This document shows positions 56,844 through 64,000 of a stretch of DNA of 64,000 bases, piece by piece. Each line of letters begins with the position of its first letter. The first letter of the stretch is position 1. The notes under the pieces are model-generated. The model did no database searches. It saw only the letters and a program-made list of their open reading frames with translations, and was not told the DNA's origin. The position numbers and the translations under genes were made by a program. Source of the stretch: Anticarsia gemmatalis (taxonomy: Eukaryota > Arthropoda > Insecta > Lepidoptera > Erebidae); the NCBI RefSeq assembly GCF_050436995.1, contig NC_134763.1, forward strand, positions 8,427,001-8,491,000, read 5' to 3'.

Positions 56844-59800
56844 GTAAGTCTGTTTGTTTATGGTTTTGTGCTGAATTGTGAAGGTAAACAATGTGACCTC
56901 AATTAACAAGTATTTTGGCATATCTGTGATAAATTGTTATAAATAGCTTGAGGAGATTTGAATATATGACATATAGAACCAACTTAAGTGGTAAATAATA
57001 ATGAGATTTACATGTTAGTCTATATTCACTAATGTAAACAAAAGTTGTGTGCTCTTTTCAAGCCATTGAACTTACTAAGTAAAACATTCTAGTGTTATAT
57101 TTTTTAAAGATTGTGTTTATATAGCACCTGCTTAAAAGTGTGTGGTCTGTGCATGTCATATTTAATAAATATTTTTTTAATTTGATTTAAAAATAAATTG
57201 AATTTATGAGCTTAGTTTAAAGAGTGCATAAATTGAAGAATAGTTATGAGTAATATTAAAAGTTTTAAGTATTTATAACACATTTTTGCCGATACTTCTT
57301 TACAGCTCTACAAAAGGTTATTTTCTGTGACGACTTGATATACTTTTTACCAAAATATTGTAGACCAGACCAAAAGCACTTTTTTTTTCAAATTGCAGTG
57401 TTATACATTGGAATATTTTAAGGATTTTATTATAAGGGAGAAATCAATCTGATTACAGTCTCTCTTTCTCTCTTCTATGCCATGAATCCCATATGGTGTT
57501 GTGATAATAGTATGAACTTATTTTTAAACATTATAGATACAGGAAAAGAAATAACAGGTGTTTGGGTTCATTGGCCTCTGTATAATAAATATTATTTGGT
57601 ATACAATCTTACCCATTCAAATTATAAATAAATTTGTCTAGAAATACTTTATTTAAACATATTTAATTATTTTTTTAACTAAGCATGAAGTAAAATAATA
57701 AAACAACTGTATAAAGCATGTACAAATGTCTATATTCAATTCATAATATTGTTAACATTGTTATAACAATAGAATGTTTTAAAACTTGGTAGTATGTTTT
57801 GCAGAAGCACATCTCTCAATTTGCAATAATTGTGGGTTCTTTTAATATAGGTACTAGTACTTAGTTTTACTTTAATCATAGGTTCCCAAAGTGCGCAGTA
57901 GGGCGATAGTGTGTTAAATGACAAATAACAAAAAGTTATATAAATATTGAATAGAAGAGAGCACTGACTAACAACTCTTCCAAATTGGCAGTAAATTCAA
58001 AATGTTATGATGTTTTGAAATATGCACTCCTAAAAAGTTATTGAATTTTAAAATGAAAAAATCTGAGACTCTCAGAATAGTCTGTGAATAGCATAGATTA
58101 AAGCTGGCCAAGGATATTGGGCAGGAGTCTCCTGGGAGCAGCAAGGGCAAGCTTTGAGTCAATCCACCCGACAAAGTTAGACTTACGGACTTACCCCATA
58201 AAGTATTTTATCATAAACTTTACACATGGTGGTGCAATAAAATGAAATAAATATTTAATCATCATGTATCGTAGACTCTAGTCATATTTTGTGTCAATAA
58301 TATTTGACAGATTAGGTATGTAAATATGCCAAATTATTTATTGACATAACTTATGGTTTATTTAAAGCAGTGTTAGCGTAGTATTTAACCCATAAATAGG
58401 TTCTTACCAGCAGAGGCCCGAAGAGGAGTTTCAGTTCTTAAATTCTAACATGACTGTAAATATTTATGAGATGATGTGTTTTTTATTAGGTACTAAGGTT
58501 ATTTAAGTTCTTTATAAACTTTTCTTAATTCTAACTAGTAAAATACCTGTATTGTTAGGATGAATAATCATTATTGAGCATTTGTCCTATGTTATGCTTG
58601 ATTATTGTTAAAACTAGTGTGCTTGTAGCTGCCACTTATTCTTCAATAATGTTGGTAGCTCGCAAATGGTCCCTATATAATTATTATATTATATTATATT
58701 TGGATAGGTATTTAATGAAAAATAATCTGAGTTTAGTTTTAATTTTAGTATTTGCGAATCTAGTTTTAGTAATTACTTTATCTATATTTTTCTCACAAAT
58801 GAGTTAATGTGTGTGTGAACAAATAACAGTACTTTCACCTAATTACAGCTACCTTATAATGTCAATATTTTTTATCCAGAGAGGGCAGTTGGTATCAAAT
58901 CCATCAAGTACAGAAGCACAGACGATCCGAAGCGACCTCATCACGTGGATCGACGGCAAGGAACCCAACTGCTGTAACATTAGACAACTTATTAGTCAAG
59001 TAAGTAAAAATTACTGTTGTATTTATTTATCTAACCTTTAAAAAGCCGCAAAGCTACGTCCTGCGCCTTACTTCTTACTGATCGTCATGGTTATCCGTCC
59101 CATTGGGCTCTAAGAGTAAGGAACAGAGATTGTACCTATGTATTGAGTATTTAAACAACGTTGTGCACAGCTCGCTGGTTTCAATGAAACTGTCGTAGCC
59201 ATTGCTAGTTTATGGCTAGGAAGACATGATTATAATAATTATCAAAACATCATTAATGGGTCGTTGACTTGTAGGCATACGATAATCTCCGCCATTTCCT
59301 GTAAAGAGGTATACAAATGAGAGTCATTTACCCCTTTACCACCTATTTATTGATTACTCAAACAACATGTAAAAGTCCGGTAAACAAAAATGACGTAGGT
59401 ACCTATAAAGACGTACAAAAAAATCTTGTCTTTACTCAACTTATTAATTACAAGATATTGTCATTGACTTTAGTAGGTCCTTGACACAAGGAACTTAGGA
59501 AGCACTCTTGACTTCTTCAGAAAAAACCCCAAAAGAAACATGTCACACTTCAATACTGAGGTCAAATTTAATTGCTACTTATTTTTCAGTTTTTATGAGA
59601 AATTACAAGCTGATAACAGGGCAACAATATTTACTAGACTTAACACAAACAGCCATTACATCAGTGGAATAAAAAGTGGTGCAATAAGCTCGATACCAGA
59701 ACCCCTAACTATAATCATCGAAAACGAAATATCTTCTTTTTGTCACAATTCCATTCTATATAATATGTCGGTTGTACTATATTACAAAAATATATGGCAC

Positions 59801-62660
59801 GCATATTTGATACTGGCTACTCCGTTTAAAAAAGATTAGAGAAAGGCCATAAACAAACAACTGTATTTTTAAAAACTTCGTTTTCACGTAGCATATGCTC
59901 TTAATTTCTGTAGAATGACTGGTTGGTCGTAAACTTGCACCTGCGTCTTTACACGTATGGTTTGTTATTCACCGATTGATACTTATCACTTGTTTTGATG
60001 ATTAATTACGTGTAGAATGTTCCGAATGTATGATTAGTGCACTATCTACATCGAATTATAATGATTTACCTCAGATAAAGCTCATTTCGCAGGTGAAAAC
60101 ACCACTATTTTCTAAAATACCTGTCTAAAGAGTTATTTGTTTAAACAAATCATGTAACTATACATAAATATTCTGCGCTACTCTTGTCGAGGTTTACCCG
60201 AAAGCGTAATTCTATGTACTGTCGTTACTTACTACTGTTCTACCCTTCCTGTCCAAAATTTACTTCAGCTTCTGGGCACATTCAGTCAATATTTCTGCCC
60301 ATCATTATCGTAATATCATAAATCTTATTGTGGCATCCTCTTATTTAATCTACTTCTGATTTCTTCTTGAGATAAAGTTACCCAAGATTGAAACTACTAA
60401 GGTATCTCCAGACTGGATCAATAATTTCTCGATATCATCCAATAAAGTGGGTCTTTCCAACAGTACTTAGTATTTGTTCATTATTTTTATAATTCTATCT
60501 ACTGGCCTCCTACATTTTAACAAGTCTCCGTTTGCAGTACGAAAATATGATTTGGTTATTTTTTGTAGCTACGAACTCTGTATATACCTATGTTTGTTGT
60601 CATTCGTTATGTAAACCACAGAACAGATTAGCATGTGTGACTCGTGTTGACACAGGTTAATAACACAGGCCGTCTGCCGCGGCTCATTGGCTCCATCTTG
60701 TTGGCTATTGGCTTAAAATAATATAGCGAATTGAAATTAGTCGAATATTTGCAGAGTTTTTGTTCCGCGTCTGGTTTCTTTTTTGTTGTAACCCTTTTCT
60801 GTCCCACTGCAGGGCAAGGGTCTCCTCCCCAACGGGAGGGGTTAGGCCTTGAGTCCACCACGCTAGCCAAGTGCGGGTTGGGCATCATATTACTCCAAAA
60901 ATATTAGAGACTTCGTACCCTACTTTTAGTATCTACACAGGTGTCACAAAACGGCACACAAAAATCGTGAATATTGAAATTAGGGCACCATGGCTAATTA
61001 ATGGACACGGAAATCACGCATTTTTAAATGTCTCGCGAAGCACCGATCGCCATTATATTATTATGATATTTTTTGGTACTATACCTACATAGATTCATGC
61101 CAAATTCCACACGATGGCATTCCCTTGACCACTTTTTCTGCTACATCTAACTACATATCCACATGCTTGTTAATCTTTTTTTAAAAATGGCGCACATCAA
61201 TAAATAGCGAATATTCTAAAGTAAGTACCCACGTCATGTCACCTTAATTTCGCTTATCGTTTGCCTGATAAGGTATATTTATCGGGCCGTTACAGCAATT
61301 GTCTTTATCGTACATTTTGACCCCTGTCATAACATTACAAATTACCAGAACAATGTGGCACTTAAGTGGTCATAATAACACGCATGCGGCATCAAAAAGA
61401 ATAAACTTTTTGGCGATAAAATGCCAGAAATTGCTTACAACGGGGAGTTAGACTGGAAATAACTATATTGCTGAATAGGTCAGCAAAAAACTAGTAATGA
61501 GAGAGCTTGAAGACTCAAGAACAAGAACTAAAATCCCAAAAACTATAGATTCTTCTCTATTACGTAATAATTAGGTCTAGTTCGTACTTTTTTCAAACAA
61601 AACTAGAAAAACTACCCCCGTCCAAAGCTTCTGGAGTCGTCACCATGTTCATGTCTATTGTTAGATACATACTAAACTTGGTATACACAATCGTCAAATA
61701 CCCTTCGGTATTATAAAGCCCCATTTCAATTAATGCGTATAGTATCCGAGGTGGCTTGCAAATATCCGCTGCTAAAACAGCTTATTGGTAGCAAGTAGTT
61801 TATAAAGGCTATTGTATTCTCAAAAAGGCCTTTTTAAAATTGTTTTTTGGAGGGTGGATTGATTGTAGATTTTTATAAATACGTACATACCAGACAATAC
61901 AAATGATAAAAGAAGGCTGGATTAATATTGATAAAGACTGATTACTGATATCGAGCCGATACGCCGGCGCCGTAGATTGCGAACATTCCGACGTTTGCCA
62001 AATGATTAACAATTGTTATTGGCCTAATATTCATTGCACAATCGAAGACTACATTACCTCAAGAATTTAAACTGAACATTACTTATTTCATATACCGATT
62101 TATCTACTATATTCATATAGTAGACGAGCTCTTATTTATGTTTACCGTACACGAAAATCAATTGATTCTTCAGAAGAAATAACATTTCCTTGACTTCAAA
62201 ATTGATTTTGTGCACGATAAGCGAAATAGAGTTCACGATTCTTATCAATCCTAGGAAGTATATCAACGTTCTTATGCTGCTTTAAATACAAAGTTATGCA
62301 CAGGATAATTTAAAATTAGCTGAAGTATTTCAACAGAACAAGTAAAGTGAAGAGAATTCTTCAAAAATGATGAAATTCGTTGAAAATTCTTATTTTATGA
62401 GTAAATCCATCATCGATAAATAAAAAACAACACACCTTGCACTTGACCGATATATTTTATCAAACGCACCGCTGCATACCTAATATCATACGTATTTCTT
62501 CGTACTTTTCCACTCGTAACGACCTTCCTCATTAGATGGAAAAGCAATAAAAAGACAATTAATCCTTATTGTCTTCCAGGTGGACAACATCATATTGAGG
62601 GCGAACAAGATGGCCAACAATGGGAAGATGGGTGACTTCGTTATCAACGGCAGGACGAAG
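55950..62660 (+). CDS. Hph: HIF prolyl hydroxylase (EGLN/PHD2 type), 3' end outside window
   Basis: The exons are 55950-56843, 58880-58999 and 62580-62660, all phase 0, giving 365 residues so far. EGLN enzymes are Fe(II)/2-oxoglutarate dioxygenases that hydroxylate HIF-alpha prolines in normoxia and so mark it for VHL-dependent destruction. Residues 10-46 form a MYND zinc finger (CAVCNEKTHRRCARC, then YYCNTEHQRQDWKRHKSEC) with the His that EGLN1 has in place of a Cys. A ~180-residue Ser/Thr/Lys-rich linker follows, then the hydroxylase domain (GVCVLNNFLGKE, RGQLVSNPSS, DLITWIDGKEPNC, FVINGRTK), closely matching the EGLN1 order. The HxD...H iron ligands and 2-oxoglutarate Arg lie in exons beyond position 64,000. 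ATG 55,950 was chosen because it starts just before the MYND domain. Confidence 0.93.
56844..58879 (+). other. Hph intron 1
   Basis: It is AT-rich. A hydrophobic 77-codon frame (58,574-58,807) is most likely a chance result of T-rich sequence. No repeat was recognised. Confidence 0.7.
58880..58999 (+). CDS. Hph: Hph exon 2
   Basis: This 40-codon exon between TTTTTTATCCAG and CAA|GTAAGT encodes RGQLVSNPSSTEAQ, then SDLITWIDGKEPNCCN and IRQLISQ. ITWI-GKEP is highly conserved in EGLN enzymes. Confidence 0.93.
59049..59233 (+). mobile_element. SINE body copy in Hph intron 2
   Basis: CGTCCTGCGCCTTACTTCTT, CCGTCCCATTGGGCTCTAAG, GGTTTCAATGAAACTG and GGCTAGGAAGACAT follow the same order as the element at 7.28-7.55 kb (GGTTTCAATGAAACTGAC is nearly identical). 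The tRNA-like head is absent. Confidence 0.65.
60795..60885 (+). repeat. LINE 3'-tail module in Hph intron 2
   Basis: It contains CTGTCCCACTGCAGGGCAAG, GGTCTCCTCCCCAACGGGAG, GGCCTTGAGTCCACCACG and CCAAGTGCGGGTTGGGCAT. It is the best-preserved copy of the module at 31.73 kb. Confidence 0.7.
62580..62660 (+). CDS. Hph: Hph exon 3
   Basis: This 27-codon exon between GTCTTCCAG and AAG|GTAACG encodes VDNIILRANKMANN, then GDFVINGRTK, the segment just before the catalytic core in EGLN1. Phase 0/0. Confidence 0.9.
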
Positions 62661-62973
62661 GTAACGAATAATGCACTACTTTTCTATATATCATAAATGC
62701 GCCGATGTGTCTAGCTAAAAAAAGTTTGTATGGAAATGGTGCTTTTTTTACTATTTTCTCGCAAACCAGATTTTTCACGATGTACTCTGAAGCATACTTG
62801 AAGTAGAAGCATATTCTCACTTAATTGGGTTCTTGAGAGTCCAAGTCTTTTTAAATACCGATATAAGAAGCCTTGATATCGAGAGGGTCACTGTTTCTGG
62901 ATATGGACTACCTACTTGGATTGTATGAATGATCCGGGTTGGCATCTCTACTCTAATACTTGTTTACCTATAG

Positions 62974-63253
62974 ATCTTTAATGCTTATTTTATCAAGCGT
63001 AGACTCTTTTATGTTTGTCAACAACGACTTAACAGATGAAATTTGTCCCAAATGCTTAGAGTCGGCCACACACGTTGGTACGTGTGTAATAGTACAATTG
63101 CATAAGTACTCGAGAATACTTGTCTTATGCAACTTTTTGTGCCGTGTGTGTATTTGTCGCGGCATTTTGAATAGACATACATTGTTTAGCATAATTTCTC
63201 CAAAGACTCAAAATGTTATTGAATTCCTCGTTAAGAATCATCTTGCCATTTAA
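62974..63253 (+). pseudogene. ZAD-like segment (possible zinc-finger gene remnant)
   Basis: After a TTTACCTATAG acceptor (62,963-62,973), the frame reads SLMLILSSVDSFMFV, then NNDLTDEICPKCLES. The LT/LP-x-x-IC-x-x-C-L-x pattern, preceded by a hydrophobic ILSSV segment, resembles the second half of insect ZAD (zinc-finger-associated) domains. The expected first C-x2-C pair is not in this exon and would need an upstream exon. It lies in Hph intron 3. Family assignment is inference from pattern only. Confidence 0.3.
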
Positions 63254-63288
63254 ATGTAAATCTGACAATATAGATAAATCTCTGATAA

Positions 63289-63951
63289 GTAGAAACTCGC
63301 GCTTCCGCATACATTATCTCATCGCCCTACCATTCACCAAAATGTGTTCACGACACGCTATACAGAAACTATGATATTCAAGATTTTGACGGTTTATTCG
63401 TATACTTTGTAAAAGGCAATTTGAAAACGATTTTTTTAATGATTAAATTGATTGACTGGCTGGATACTAGTGTTAGTGTGGACTGTTCTTTCCTAAAAGT
63501 GATAGACTTTTGTAAAATAATGAGTTTAATACGTTGCCATAAAAAAATTCTACCATATTTTTTCCATAACAGGGAAAAGTTTATAAAAATCCACGAAATT
63601 CCTCGAGTGGGTGGGATAACATTAAAAACACTGATATTTGTGAGAAAACCGGATATTTCTACTTCTTATTTAAACAATCTACTGCGTTTGTCTACACAGT
63701 CTAGTTTAGACGTCAGACATGTAAACAAACAAACTCTCATCAACAGACGGTACATTTTTCTACTTCAGTCCGTAATTAATGTTGGCAGAGGTCCCAAGAT
63801 AACAAACTATTTGCCACACTCTTTACACAATAACTGCAATGCATTCATAACTAGAAACACGTGTTATTTGAGAAGAAAACGTGATCGGGCATATTTCCGT
63901 CTAGTTTCGTTTGAGATTTCGGCGCAGGCTCCATTTCACGTGGTTGGTTAG
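63289..63951 (+). pseudogene. Unidentified 220-codon open frame
   Basis: This is the longest open frame outside recognised exons, in a T-rich region where stops are frequent. It opens after a stop at 63,286-63,288. It has no classic ATG context. Segments such as FFHNREKFIKIHEI, KPDISTSYLNNLLRLSTQ and RRKRDRAYFRLVSFEI recur at roughly 25-35-residue spacing and have the F/L/H layout of C2H2 fingers, but most zinc-binding Cys and His are absent. It may be a decayed zinc-finger exon linked to the ZAD-like segment just upstream. It could also be chance. Confidence 0.3.
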
Positions 63952-64000
63952 ATGCTTTTCATCTGCATGTTGGTATACCCGAAGGTGCAAGCTTGCACTT

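Noticed and set aside
58574..58807. Hydrophobic 77-codon frame in Hph intron 1
   Set aside because: Its hydrophobicity follows from T-rich codons; there is no promoter or conserved motif.
59540..59839. 99-codon open frame in Hph intron 2
   Set aside because: It is AT-rich, without domain similarity or convincing splice or start context; treated as chance.
1..64000. CRISPR array, bacterial operon or prophage
   Set aside because: No regular direct repeats with spacers and no prokaryotic gene organisation; introns and insect repeats throughout.

Overview
This is an AT-rich, intron-rich arthropod window, almost certainly from a moth or butterfly. I base that on insect gene structure, Lep1-type Helitron fragments, tRNA-derived SINEs and 3'-tail repeat modules that I recognise from memory as widespread in Lepidoptera. 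I could not run a search, so the species is not resolved.

Layout. Positions 1 to about 41,300 hold no protein-coding gene I can support. This 40-kb stretch is AT-rich DNA studded with dispersed repeats: a ~150-bp MITE family with long inverted arms (two copies here, a third inside a gene), a ~170-bp repeat in four same-strand copies, SINE and LINE remnants, Helitron fragments and two further inverted-repeat elements. Two spots look like promoter plus first exon but have no downstream gene that I can see. Several GC- and CpG-rich islands lie between 37.8 and 41.4 kb, the last of them just before gene 1.

Gene 1 (coding 41,955-53,522, + strand, 25 inferred coding exons). The exon lengths sum to 4,512 nt, an exact multiple of three, giving about 1,503 residues. 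It encodes a signal peptide, then a repeated cassette of WAP, thyroglobulin type-1, antistasin-like and lustrin-like cysteine-rich domains (four rounds, the third without the lustrin-like part). A Kunitz domain, two more thyroglobulin domains split by an acidic linker, a juxtamembrane region, one transmembrane helix and a proline-rich cytoplasmic tail follow. It is therefore predicted to be a cell-surface array of protease-inhibitor-type modules. It is the most interesting object in the window.

Gene 2 (from 55,950, + strand, running off the right edge) is the HIF prolyl hydroxylase (EGLN/PHD2 type; Hph or fatiga in flies). Its first exon carries an EGLN-type MYND zinc finger and the start of the hydroxylase domain, and two further exons continue it. 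All iron-binding residues lie beyond the window. Its introns hold SINE/LINE remnants. In the last kilobase there is also a 220-codon open frame and a short ZAD-like segment that may be a decayed or nested zinc-finger gene.

The two genes are in tandem, about 2.4 kb apart, and I see no functional link between them.
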